DNA from: CAIXZV01 sp037446495
Lineage (GTDB): Bacteria > Chloroflexota > Limnocylindria > Limnocylindrales > CSP1-4
DNA: 64,000 bases
Reading direction: 5' to 3'
NCBI GenBank assembly: GCA_037446495.1
Contig: JBBIIL010000003.1
Coordinates: forward strand, 1 to 64,000
The notes under the pieces were generated by a model. It searched no databases. It was given only the letters and a program-made list of their open reading frames with translations, and was not told the origin of the DNA. Both the position numbers and the translations under genes were made by a program. Positions 17,648-25,945 of the stretch are shown here, piece by piece; positions within the stretch are counted from its first letter, which is position 1, and each line of letters begins with the position of its first letter.

Positions 17648-18715
17648 CTACGGCAGCGGGCGCCAGAGGCGGCCCAGGAGGAGCCCGAGAGCGGTGAGCA
17701 GGCCCGCGAACGCCGCGAAGCCCGCCCCCACCTCGATCGTCTCGTGCTTGACCACCAGCGACATCGGCAGGCTCGCGAAGACCTGCTCGAGGTCGCCCGC
17801 GCTCTCGGCGGGATAGTACTGGCCGCCCGTGAGCTGGGCGATCTGCTTGAGCGTCGCATCGTCGATGCCCCGGCGGAAGCCGCCCTGCCCGCCCCCGAAG
17901 TTGCCGCCACCGAAGCCGAAGCCCCCGCCAAGGTTGGGCTCGCGGCCGAGGAACTGCTGCGCGCACTTGGCGCTCAGTGCCCCGCCGCTCGCGGTGCCGA
18001 AGCCGATGGTGTAGACGCGGACGCCGCGGTCCGCCGCCTCCTGCGCCGCGTCGAGCGGGGCCGGGCCGGTGTTGCTCGCACCGTCGGTCAAGAGCACCAC
18101 GATGTCCGGTGCGTAGGCTCCGGGCGCGACGGGAACGGGGCCCTGCCCGCCGATCGCGGTCGTGGGGGCGACCGCGGGGTCCACCGTGGAGATGGCGCCG
18201 AGCGCGGCGAGGATGCCGCTGCCGATGGCGGTCCGCCGTCCCGTCGTGAGCGAGTGCAGGGCGTCGAGCAGCTTCGCCTGGTCAGTCGTGGGCGCCGCGA
18301 TGAGCTCGGCGAACGTGGAGAAGGCCACGATCCCGATCTGGGTGGTGGCGCTCTGGTGCGTGATGAAGTCGGACGCAGCCGCCTCGGCGGCCTGGATGCG
18401 GGTGGGCGTCACGTCGGTGGAGCACATCGAGCCCGAGACGTCGATCGCGAGCAGGACCGTCGTCCGGTTGGTCGGGACGGCCGCCACCGTGACAGGCCTG
18501 GCGAGGGCCACGGCGAGGCTCGCCACGGCCGCGAGCACGAGGACGATCGGGATGTGCCGGCGCCGGGACGCCCGGGGCATCGCCTCCCGCACCAGCGACA
18601 GGCTCGAGTACCGGACCGCCGCCGGTCGCCTGCGGCGAAGGGCCAGCGCGTACAGTGCCGCGAGCAGCGGGACGAGCACGAGGAGCAGCAGGAAGCCGGG
18701 CCACAGGAACTGCAT
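17648..18715 (-). CDS. VWA-domain membrane protein (BatA-like)
   Basis: The 355-residue protein has an N-terminal membrane anchor pair (FLLLLVLVPLLAALYALAL and IPIVLVLAAVASLAVALA), a von Willebrand A domain with the metal-binding MIDAS motif DVSGSM in LLAIDVSGSMCSTDV, and a C-terminal membrane helix. A glycine/phenylalanine-rich patch (GGGFGFGGGNFGGGQGGF) is inserted before the last helix. It shares the layout of the Bacteroides aerotolerance BatA proteins. Its start overlaps the stop of the upstream VWA gene by one base (TGATG), so it is the last gene of the htrA-moxR operon. Confidence 0.88.
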   Translation of the reverse strand: MQFLWPGFLLLLVLVPLLAALYALALRRRRPAAVRYSSLSLVREAMPRASRRRHIPIVLVLAAVASLAVALARPVTVAAVPTNRTTVLLAIDVSGSMCSTDVTPTRIQAAEAAASDFITHQSATTQIGIVAFSTFAELIAAPTTDQAKLLDALHSLTTGRRTAIGSGILAALGAISTVDPAVAPTTAIGGQGPVPVAPGAYAPDIVVLLTDGASNTGPAPLDAAQEAADRGVRVYTIGFGTASGGALSAKCAQQFLGREPNLGGGFGFGGGNFGGGQGGFRRGIDDATLKQIAQLTGGQYYPAESAGDLEQVFASLPMSLVVKHETIEVGAGFAAFAGLLTALGLLLGRLWRPLP

Positions 18716-19725
18716 CAGGGGAGCCTCCCGAGGAATGCGAGGGAGGTCATGACGCTGAGCACGACGAACGCCAACGCGGCCCCGGCCACCAGCGCCGTCA
18801 GCTCGATCGTCTGGTTCTCCATGGTCACCTTGGGCGCGATGGCGCTGTACACGTCGGTCAGGGTGGCCTGCGCGTCGGGCGCGTAGTACGTGCCCGCGGT
18901 CAGGGTCGCGATCTGCTGGAGGAGCGCCCCGTCCAGCTGCGAGTGGACGTGGAACCCGTTGAGGTTAAGGTCCGCGCCGCCTGCGGTCCCGATGGCCACA
19001 GTGTCCACGCGGATGCCCAGGTCCGCCGCCTGCTGCGCCACCGCCAGCGGGTCCGGCTGCTCGTTGTTCTCGCCGTCGGTCAGCAGGACCACCGCCGCCG
19101 AGCCGTGGCTCCCCGGCGGCACCGGCGCGGGCGTCGCGGTGGGCCCGGGCGCCGGCGAGGCGCTGCTGTAATAGTCCACTGACGAGCCAGCCTGCGCGAC
19201 GGCGATCAGGTGGAGTGCAGCCTGCAGCCCCTGCCCGAGCGCCGTCCCCTTCTGGGGCGCGAGCTGCTTGATCGCCTGGAGCACCTCCGCCTGGTCCGTG
19301 GTGGGCGTCTGCACGGCGATCCCCGAGTCGCTGAACGCCACGATCCCGATGGCGATCCCTGGCGGCTGGTGGCCGACGAAGTCGGTTGCCATGGCCTTGG
19401 CCGCGTCCATGCGCGTTGGCGACCCGTCGGTGGCGGCCATGCTGCCCGAGACGTCGAAGGCGAGCACCACGACACCCTGTCCCACCGGCAGGCTGACGGT
19501 CCCCTGCGGTCGGGCGATGGCGACGACGATGGCGACCAACGCCAGCAGCAGCAACGCCGTGGGGACACCGGTGCGCAGCCGCGCCCAGCGGCCGTCCGAC
19601 ACGCGACGCGGCACAGCCAGTCCCCCCGCCCGACGCGCCCGGCGGCGGCCGATGGAACGGTAGGCAATGGCGCCCAGGGGGATCAGCAGCAGCAGCAGGA
19701 GCGCCCACGGCCAGGCCAAGCTCAT
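18715..19725 (-). CDS. VWA-domain membrane protein (BatA/BatB-like)
   Basis: This is a 336-residue paralogue of the next gene with the same plan: N-terminal membrane helix (WPWALLLLLLIPLGAIAYRS), a second helix, a VWA domain with intact MIDAS (VVLAFDVSGSMAATDGSPTR) and a C-terminal membrane helix (ELTALVAGAALAFVVLSVM). VWA domains bind protein partners through a divalent metal. MoxR-DUF58-VWA operons are thought to act as chaperone-like systems in maturation or envelope stress. Identity within the MIDAS region and the tandem arrangement indicate gene duplication. Confidence 0.88.
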   Translation of the reverse strand: MSLAWPWALLLLLLIPLGAIAYRSIGRRRARRAGGLAVPRRVSDGRWARLRTGVPTALLLLALVAIVVAIARPQGTVSLPVGQGVVVLAFDVSGSMAATDGSPTRMDAAKAMATDFVGHQPPGIAIGIVAFSDSGIAVQTPTTDQAEVLQAIKQLAPQKGTALGQGLQAALHLIAVAQAGSSVDYYSSASPAPGPTATPAPVPPGSHGSAAVVLLTDGENNEQPDPLAVAQQAADLGIRVDTVAIGTAGGADLNLNGFHVHSQLDGALLQQIATLTAGTYYAPDAQATLTDVYSAIAPKVTMENQTIELTALVAGAALAFVVLSVMTSLAFLGRLP

Positions 19726-19728
19726 CCG

Positions 19729-20559
19729 CTACCTCCGCTGCTTCCGGAGCTGGGCCATGCGCACGATCGCATGCACGAGGTCGTCGTCGGTTGACAGCGG
19801 CAGCGCATCGACCCCGGCCCGCCGGAAGGCGGTTGCAATCCCCGCCTCGCGGCTGCGCGCGGCGGCCTCGAACCGCTCGCGGAAGGCCCGGTCGCCGGTG
19901 TCCACGTACAGCTGCTCGCCCGTCTCGGCGTCCTGGAGGACCAGCGGGCCAGCGTCGGGGAGCTCCGCCTCGCGCGGGTCGGAGAGGCGGACCGCGATCA
20001 CCTCATGTCGGCGCGTGAGCAGGTTGAGCGGCTTTTCCCAGCCCGGCTCGCTGATGAAGTCGGACACCACGAAGACGAGCGAGCGCCGCTTGATGCCCGC
20101 CCCCGCCGCGGCCAGAACGGGCCCGAGGTCGGTCATCGGCGATCGTTCGGGCGTCTCCTGGTCGACCAGGTCGCGCACGAGGCGCAGCACCTGCCGGCGC
20201 CCGCCGCCCGCAGGGATCGTCCGGTCCTGGGCACCGCCGTAGAGCATCGCCCCCACGCGGTTGCCACGCCGGGTCAGCAGCCGCGCCATCGTGGCCACGA
20301 AGTCGATCAGGACGGTGCGCTTGACCCGCTCCGACTCGACCGTGCCGAAGTCCACCGAGGGGCTGATGTCCAGCAGGAACCACGCCGTGAGGTCGCGGTC
20401 CTCGTGGTAGTCGCGGACCCACGCCTCGTCCATGCGCGCGGTCACGTTCCAGTCGATGTACCGGACGTCGTCACCGGGCTGGTACGGGCGCAGGCCGGCC
20501 AGGTCCACCCCGTTGCCCACGAAGAGGCTTCGGTAGTCGCCCTGGAGCAGGCCGTCCAA
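19729..20559 (-). CDS. DUF58-domain protein of MoxR operon
   Basis: The protein has the DUF58 core (YQPGDDVRYIDWNVTARMDE, RDLTAWFLLDISPSVDFGT), followed by a VWA-like fold and an SRREAGIATAFRRAGVD-type C-terminus. In MoxR operons this protein accompanies the AAA+ ATPase and the VWA proteins. The first usable start codon is a TTG at 20559, but family-like sequence (ERILERLDWKVVRRLDGLLQ) is encoded just upstream in the same frame, between there and the moxR stop. No ATG, GTG or TTG occurs in that stretch, so the true start is unclear and the protein is probably some 15-20 residues longer. Confidence 0.87.
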   Translation of the reverse strand: MDGLLQGDYRSLFVGNGVDLAGLRPYQPGDDVRYIDWNVTARMDEAWVRDYHEDRDLTAWFLLDISPSVDFGTVESERVKRTVLIDFVATMARLLTRRGNRVGAMLYGGAQDRTIPAGGGRRQVLRLVRDLVDQETPERSPMTDLGPVLAAAGAGIKRRSLVFVVSDFISEPGWEKPLNLLTRRHEVIAVRLSDPREAELPDAGPLVLQDAETGEQLYVDTGDRAFRERFEAAARSREAGIATAFRRAGVDALPLSTDDDLVHAIVRMAQLRKQRR

Positions 20560-20599
20560 CCGGCGGACGACCTTCCAGTCGAGGCGTTCGAGGATGCGC

Positions 20600-21616
20600 T
20601 CAGGCGCTGAGGCGACCGTTGGACGGCTCCCGCATGGGCACCACGGGGGCGGCCACCCGCACCAGCAGCGCGTCCAGGATGTGGTCGGCGGTCACGTTGT
20701 CCGCGAGCGCCTCGAACGAGAGCACCAGTCGGTGGCGCATGACGTCGAGCGCCATGTCCGTGACGTCTTGCGGAAGGACGAAGTCGCGGCCGCGGATGTA
20801 GGCGAGCGCCTTGGCCGTGAGGACCATGTTGATGGAGGCGCGGGGGCTGGCGCCGTAGGTGATGTACTTCTGCGCCTCGGGCAGGCCCGCCTTCTGCGGC
20901 GCTCGCGTGGCCTCGGCGAGGCGCACCGCGTATTCCATGACCGCCGGGTCCACGTAGATCTGGTCCACCTCGCGCTGGAGTCCGGCGAGCTGGCCCGCGC
21001 CCAGCACCACGGCCACGGGCTCCTGCGGTCCCGTCTGGCGCTCGACGATCACGAACTCCTCGGTTCGGGTCGGGTAGCCCACAAGGACCTTGAGCATGAA
21101 CCGGTCCACCTGCGCCTCGGGCAGCGCGTAGGTGCCCTCGGTCTCGATCGGGTTCTGCGTGGCGAGGACCAGGAACGGATCGGGAACCCTGTGCGTGTCG
21201 TGGCCGATGGTCACCTGGCGCTCCTGCATCACCTCGAGGAGCGCGCTCTGGACCTTGGCCGGCGCTCGGTTGATCTCGTCGGCGAGCAGCAGGTTGGTGA
21301 ACACCGGGCCCAGCGACGTGGCGAAGTCGCCGGTCTTCTGGTTGTAGATGCGCGTGCCCACGAGATCCGCCGGCACGAGGTCCGGGGTGAACTGGATCCG
21401 CTTGAAGTCCCCGCCGATCGACGAGGCGAGCGTCTTGATCGCCATCGTCTTGGCGAGCCCGGGCACACCCTCCACGAGCAGGTGGCCGCGGGCGAGCAGC
21501 GCCACGATCATCCGCTCGAGCAGGTGGTCCTGCCCCACGATGACCTTCTTGACCTCGTAGAGCACGCGCTCCATGGGGGTCGTGCCCACGCCCGGCGCCT
21601 GGCCAACAGGGTTCAC
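20600..21616 (-). CDS. MoxR-family AAA+ ATPase
   Basis: MoxR ATPases act with VWA-domain partners in protein activation or stress functions. The 338-residue product has Walker A GVPGLAKTMAIK, Walker B ILLADEINRAPAKVQSALLE, the sensor-1 region LVLATQNPIETEGTYALPEAQ and the arginine-rich C-terminal lid. The GTG start at 21616 is 12 bases after the stop of the htrA-like gene. The second Met (MERVLYEVKKVIVGQ) is an alternative. It is followed almost immediately by DUF58 and two VWA genes in one operon. Confidence 0.94.
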   Translation of the reverse strand: MNPVGQAPGVGTTPMERVLYEVKKVIVGQDHLLERMIVALLARGHLLVEGVPGLAKTMAIKTLASSIGGDFKRIQFTPDLVPADLVGTRIYNQKTGDFATSLGPVFTNLLLADEINRAPAKVQSALLEVMQERQVTIGHDTHRVPDPFLVLATQNPIETEGTYALPEAQVDRFMLKVLVGYPTRTEEFVIVERQTGPQEPVAVVLGAGQLAGLQREVDQIYVDPAVMEYAVRLAEATRAPQKAGLPEAQKYITYGASPRASINMVLTAKALAYIRGRDFVLPQDVTDMALDVMRHRLVLSFEALADNVTADHILDALLVRVAAPVVPMREPSNGRLSA

Positions 21617-21628
21617 GTCCGGCCCTCC

Positions 21629-22588
21629 TCAGTACTGGGGCAGGCCGGCCGCGCCGCCCGCCACATCGATGGGCACCGCGAGGCCCACGCCCACGAACAC
21701 GTCCTGGCTGGTCGGGTTCACGAGGGCGTCCACGACGCCCACCACCTGTCCATCGCGGTTGACCAGCGGCCCGCCCGAGTTGCCCGGGTTGACCGCCGCG
21801 TCGATCTGGATGAGCCCGGTCAGCTTGGTGCCGCCGGCCTCCGTGAATGAGCGCCCGAGCGCCGACACGACGCCGGAGCTCATCGAATCCGCAAGCCCGA
21901 AGGGGCTGCCGACGGCGAACACGTCGCTGCCGACGCGGAGCGCCCCGGGATTGCCAAGGGTGGCGGGCTGAACCGCGGACGGGATGGTCGCCGCCTGGAG
22001 GACCGCGAGGTCGAGCTCCGGATGCGTCTGGCTGACCACGGCCTGCGCCGTGGTCCCGTCGATGAACGTGACCGAGATGCTCGTCGCGCCGTCCACGACA
22101 TGGAGCGCCGTCATGATGTCGCCCCGGTCGTCCACGACGACGCCGCTGCCCAGCGAGGTGCCGTGGCCGGCGCTCGGTGCCGGGCTGCTCGACGGCGACC
22201 CCGGTGTCGCGGAGCCCGAGGCAGTGGGCAGCCGTGTCGCCTGGACGACCACCACCGACGGCGCCACCCGTGTCCACGCGGTCTCTGAGAACGCCGGCGG
22301 GGGCGTGACCGACGCGAGCGCCGACGCGATGGCGGTGTTGACCTGTGCCTGGCTGAGGGGCTTGGCGGGCGGGAACGCCGCCGACCAGACCGCCACGGCG
22401 ACGAGGGCGGCAACGACCCCGCCCGCGAACGGCGCGAGGCGGACACCACGACCCCGCCAACGTCGGCGGGCGCCGGCCTGGGGAGCGGCCGCTGTATCAG
22501 AGCGGGGCGACGCGTCCAGCGGTTCGGTCTCCGTGTCCACGCGGCGTGGTCCGCATCGTGGTCCCCGGCCCGGGGAGTGGATGAGCAT
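21629..22588 (-). CDS. HtrA/DegP-like trypsin-type serine protease, membrane-anchored, no PDZ domain
   Basis: The 319-residue product has a cytoplasmic leader and a membrane anchor (RLAPFAGGVVAALVAVAVWSAAF). Its trypsin-like domain carries the triad His in MTALHVVDG, Asp in HPELDLAVLQ and Ser in NPGNSGGPLVN, so it should be active outside the membrane. The sequence stops about 40 residues after the catalytic serine region (VFVGVGLAVPIDVAGG), leaving no room for the PDZ domain normally found in HtrA. A Ser/Pro/Gly-rich insertion precedes the His region. It is the first gene of the operon with moxR, DUF58 and two VWA genes, suggesting an envelope stress unit. Confidence 0.9.
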   Translation of the reverse strand: MLIHSPGRGPRCGPRRVDTETEPLDASPRSDTAAAPQAGARRRWRGRGVRLAPFAGGVVAALVAVAVWSAAFPPAKPLSQAQVNTAIASALASVTPPPAFSETAWTRVAPSVVVVQATRLPTASGSATPGSPSSSPAPSAGHGTSLGSGVVVDDRGDIMTALHVVDGATSISVTFIDGTTAQAVVSQTHPELDLAVLQAATIPSAVQPATLGNPGALRVGSDVFAVGSPFGLADSMSSGVVSALGRSFTEAGGTKLTGLIQIDAAVNPGNSGGPLVNRDGQVVGVVDALVNPTSQDVFVGVGLAVPIDVAGGAAGLPQY

Positions 22589-22649
22589 GCGCGCTCTTTC
22601 TGAGGGATCCGTGAGGCCCGAGCCGTGGCCGGACCACCACCGACCACCC

Positions 22650-22655
22650 TAGAAT
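22650..22655 (+). promoter_or_regulatory. -10 box, leaderless type
   Basis: TAGAAT ends 7 bases before the ATG at 22663. An earlier in-frame ATG at 22654 overlaps this box and would not lie on the mRNA, so the box decides the start. Confidence 0.5.
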
Positions 22656-22662
22656 GCCGCTC

Positions 22663-24090
22663 ATGCCCGTCCGCCCTCGCCGCCGCACCCTCCTCGGCCT
22701 CCTCCTCTCGGTCCTGGTCGCCGCCTGCGGCGGCTCCTCGGGCGCGACCGCGACCAGCCCGGTCGCCAGCGCCGCGCCCACGGCGTCGGGCCCTGCGTCG
22801 GCGCCGCCCACGGGAAGCCCCGCGGCGACGCCCGTCGGGTCCGCCATGCTCGGCCCCACTGGCGGCGGTCTCACGCTGGTCGAGCCGCTCCCCGCGCTGT
22901 CCGCGGGGGATGGCTCGGTGGACCTCACACCGGCAGGCTCGCTGGTGATGCTGCAGTCCGGCGTGGACCTCAAGCTCCACTCGCTCGACTGTGCCACCAA
23001 CTGCGGCGATCCGGCGACCTGGAGCGCCACAACGCTGGAGCCCGGAGTCTCGTGGGCGCATCCGCTGATCCGCGCCCGCGACGACGGATCGCTGGTGGCG
23101 GTGGTGGACGACTCCACGGCCGGGCAGAGCGGCGACGTCCTGGGAGTGTGCACCGCCGACTGCGCCGCCGCCGGCTCCTGGACGTGGTCGAAGATCCCGC
23201 TCCCCCCCGACGCTACAACGATGCGTGCGGCAAGCCGCTACTTCGCGGTCAGCGGCGACGCGATGATCCTCGGCTTGGGCTCGGGATCGCCCATGGGTGC
23301 CCTCGTCTGCGGCGGCCTGTGCGAGTCCGCGGCCAGCTGGACCCGCGTCAAGTTCAGCGATGCCGCCTGCAGCGCTCCGAGCGTTGCCGCCAGCCCGTCG
23401 GGCGCGATGGCATTCGCCTGTGTCACCGCGAATCCCAACATGACCCCGACCGAGAGCAGCGAGGTGTGGTCATGTCCGGGCGCGTGCACCAGCCAGGCAA
23501 ACTGGGGCGGCGTGACCGGCCTCGCCGCCGGCGACGGCCTGGCGGTGGACGTGACCGTCGGTCCCCAGGGCATGGTCAACGCGGCCGTCAACCTGGGCAA
23601 CCGGGCCGATGCTGCCAACGCGAACCGGCTCGGCTGGTTCCAATGCCTGGGCGGCTGCGGCGAGCCCGCCAGCTGGCACGGGATCGTGGTGGGCAGCGAG
23701 GTCCTGTACGCCCGGCGCGTCGCCGCCGTGACCGACCAGCAGGGCCGCTCAGTCATCGCCTATGACGGCACCAGCTCCGCGGGCAGCGGGCTCCTGTCTG
23801 CCGCCTGCGTCGCGAACTGCCTCAAGCCCGGCTCGTGGTCCGTCGCGCTCCTCGACGACGCGAAGCGGGTGGCCGCGCAGATCCCGGTGCCTGCACCACA
23901 GGGCTGCGAGTCGGCGGTCTGGGTGCCGGACAACGTGACCGACATCGCGATGCGCGGAGACTGGGGGGCCGTGACGTCGGGCTACAGCGCCATCGGCGCT
24001 GGCGGGACGTGCCCCGCCAGCCCGTTCCCTCCGTCCAGCGCCTTGCAGCCCATCCGGAGCGTGGTCAGCGTCGCCATCCTCGGGCCGTAG
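22663..24090 (+). CDS. Lipoprotein with six C-x3-C-x5-W repeats, function unknown
   Basis: The 475-residue protein begins RPRRRTLLGLLLSVLVAACGG, a twin-Arg/hydrophobic signal with lipobox VAAC, so it should be lipid-anchored outside the membrane. A Thr/Ser/Pro-rich linker follows. The rest contains six copies of C-x3-C-x5-W spaced about 53-57 residues: CATNCGDPATW, CTADCAAAGSW, CGGLCESAASW, CPGACTSQANW, CLGGCGEPASW and CVANCLKPGSW. Each is preceded by beta-rich sequence, which suggests a six-bladed beta-propeller with a disulfide per blade. The family is not one I recognise. It is divergent from the htrA-moxR operon. Confidence 0.8.
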   Translation: MPVRPRRRTLLGLLLSVLVAACGGSSGATATSPVASAAPTASGPASAPPTGSPAATPVGSAMLGPTGGGLTLVEPLPALSAGDGSVDLTPAGSLVMLQSGVDLKLHSLDCATNCGDPATWSATTLEPGVSWAHPLIRARDDGSLVAVVDDSTAGQSGDVLGVCTADCAAAGSWTWSKIPLPPDATTMRAASRYFAVSGDAMILGLGSGSPMGALVCGGLCESAASWTRVKFSDAACSAPSVAASPSGAMAFACVTANPNMTPTESSEVWSCPGACTSQANWGGVTGLAAGDGLAVDVTVGPQGMVNAAVNLGNRADAANANRLGWFQCLGGCGEPASWHGIVVGSEVLYARRVAAVTDQQGRSVIAYDGTSSAGSGLLSAACVANCLKPGSWSVALLDDAKRVAAQIPVPAPQGCESAVWVPDNVTDIAMRGDWGAVTSGYSAIGAGGTCPASPFPPSSALQPIRSVVSVAILGP

Positions 24091-24117
24091 CACGGGTCGG
24101 GCGCGGCCCGCTCCCCC

Positions 24118-24744
24118 TCAGCTGTGCACCGGCGTGCCGGCCGGGCCGCCGAAGCGGTCCGTGCGGAATGCGTAGACCCGAGCCGAATGGTCCCGCCACG
24201 CGCCCCGCGGCAGCCCCGCCTTGCGGGCGGCCGTGTCCAGCATGGCAACGCGATCGAGGCCGTTCTCATCGGCCACCTCGGGCAGCAGCAGGCCGCGCCG
24301 ACCGCCCAGCTCCACGACGATCCCGTCCGTGCCGAGCCGCCACGCGAGGGGGTCCGCCAGCGCGACCATGGGGCCAAGCACTGAGACCTCGAGGTGGAGC
24401 CCGGGCAGCTCGTCGGGGGCCACCGGCCGGAACCGGGGATCGGTCCTGGTGGCGCAGGCAGCCGCCTCGGCCACCGAGTCGTGGACGGGCCGCGTGGGGT
24501 CCAGGATCCCCATGCAGCCGCGCAGGTCGCCGTCGCGGGTGAGGGTCACGAACGCCGACGCGTGCAGGTCCGTCGCCGACGCCTCGTGCATTGCGGCGTC
24601 GAGCGCCGCCGACGGCATGGACCGACTGGCCACCGCAACCGCAGTCCGGGCCAGCGCGAGCAGCTGCGCTCGCGCCGTCTCGTCCACCGCCACGGGTCCC
24701 GGCAGCCCTGTCGCGTCGTCCACGCCCGGATGGTCCGTCGTCAT
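24118..24744 (-). CDS. amrA: AmmeMemoRadiSam system protein A (AMMECR1 domain)
   Basis: The 208-residue product is an AMMECR1-domain protein: RDGDLRGCMGIL carries the family's LRGCxG motif, followed by VAEAAACATRTDPRFRPV, LHLEVSVLGPM, DGIVVELGGRRGLLLPEVA and the C-terminal AWRDHSARVYAFRTDRF. The start ATG at 24744 sits just downstream of GAGGAGG. The system's name comes from joint occurrence with a Memo-like protein and a radical-SAM enzyme, and both lie divergently adjacent here. The biochemical function of the bacterial trio is not established. Confidence 0.92.
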   Translation of the reverse strand: MTTDHPGVDDATGLPGPVAVDETARAQLLALARTAVAVASRSMPSAALDAAMHEASATDLHASAFVTLTRDGDLRGCMGILDPTRPVHDSVAEAAACATRTDPRFRPVAPDELPGLHLEVSVLGPMVALADPLAWRLGTDGIVVELGGRRGLLLPEVADENGLDRVAMLDTAARKAGLPRGAWRDHSARVYAFRTDRFGGPAGTPVHS

Positions 24745-24880
24745 CGCCCGCCTCCTCATCCTGGCGCATCGTGCGCCCGGACGCGGCCGCTGCGCAGGGC
24801 GGGATGGCCCGAAACCGGCCGGGCGGCCCTTCCGGCGCGACCGCCGCCGCGCGAGACTTGGCGCGGAGGTCCCCCGGTCC

Positions 24881-25945
24881 GTGCCCAACCCGCTCGCCCG
24901 TCCTGCGCCCATCGGCCCCGTGCCCGGGCTGCTGGCCGTGCCCCTCGCGGACGGCGCCGTGCGGTGCAACGTGTGCGCCCACCGCTGCCTCGTCCGCCCG
25001 GGCCGCACCGGGATCTGCGGCGTCCGCGAGAACCGCGACGGCACGCTCCTCGCCACGGCGTACGGCAACGTGGTCGCTGAGGCGCTCGACCCGATCGAGA
25101 AGAAGCCGCTGTTCCATGTCGCGCCCGGGTCCACGGCGTGGTCCATCGCGACGCCCGGGTGCCCCTTCCACTGCACGTTCTGCCAGAACTGGGAGATCGC
25201 GCAGGGACCGCGGCTGGGGCTGGAGGTGCCCACCCGGCTGCTCTCGCCAGACGACGTCGTCGGCGCGGCGCTGGCGCGTGGCGCTGACGCCATCGCGTAC
25301 ACCTACGTCGAGCCCACGGTGTTCCTCGAGTTCGCGCTGGACACGGGGCGGCTCGCCCGATCGGCCGGGCTGCGCAACCTCTGGATTACCGACGGGTACG
25401 CGACTCCCGAGGCCGTGGACCTGCTCGCCACCTTCGTGGACGCCGCCAACGTCGACCTCAAGAGCTTCGACGAGCAGTTCTATCACCGGCTCTGCGGAGC
25501 GCGGCTCGCGCCGGTCCTCGAGGCGATCCTCGCCCTGCGGTCAGCCGGGATCTGGCTCGAGATCACCACGCTGGTCATCCCGGGGCGCAACGACGGTGAC
25601 GCGGAGCTGGGGGCCATCGCCGGCTGGATCGCAGAGCGCCTGGGCGCCGAGACGCCGTGGCACATCAGCCGCTTCCACCCCGACTTCCGGCTGCGGGACG
25701 TGCCGCCGACGCCCCTCACGACGCTGGCCCGGGCGGCCGCCATCGGACGTGCCGCCGGCCTGGCGCACGTCTACGTGGGGAACGCCCCGGAGCTGGACAG
25801 CGAGGACACGACGTGCGCGGGATGCGGTGAGACGCTGGTCGAGCGCCGCGGGTACCGCTCGCGGTCGCTCCTCTCCCCCGCCGGGACCTGTCCCGCCTGC
25901 GGCCGGCCGATGGCGGGGATCGGTCTCGCCGGAGGCGCCTCGTGA
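24881..25945 (+). CDS. amrS: AmmeMemoRadiSam system radical SAM enzyme
   Basis: The 354-residue product carries the radical-SAM cluster motif C-x3-C-x2-C in TPGCPFHCTFCQNWEI. Cysteine-rich N-terminal (CNVCAHRCLVRPGRTGICGV) and C-terminal (CAGCGETLVE ... CPACGRPM) segments could bind metal. The family resembles pyruvate-formate-lyase-activating enzymes, with EPTVFLEFALDT and NVDLKSFDEQFYHRLCG. The GTG at 24881 lies 11 bases after GGAGG (24865-24869), and no better start is upstream. Its TGA overlaps the GTG of the Memo gene, so the two are translationally coupled. Confidence 0.93.
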   Translation: MPNPLARPAPIGPVPGLLAVPLADGAVRCNVCAHRCLVRPGRTGICGVRENRDGTLLATAYGNVVAEALDPIEKKPLFHVAPGSTAWSIATPGCPFHCTFCQNWEIAQGPRLGLEVPTRLLSPDDVVGAALARGADAIAYTYVEPTVFLEFALDTGRLARSAGLRNLWITDGYATPEAVDLLATFVDAANVDLKSFDEQFYHRLCGARLAPVLEAILALRSAGIWLEITTLVIPGRNDGDAELGAIAGWIAERLGAETPWHISRFHPDFRLRDVPPTPLTTLARAAAIGRAAGLAHVYVGNAPELDSEDTTCAGCGETLVERRGYRSRSLLSPAGTCPACGRPMAGIGLAGGAS

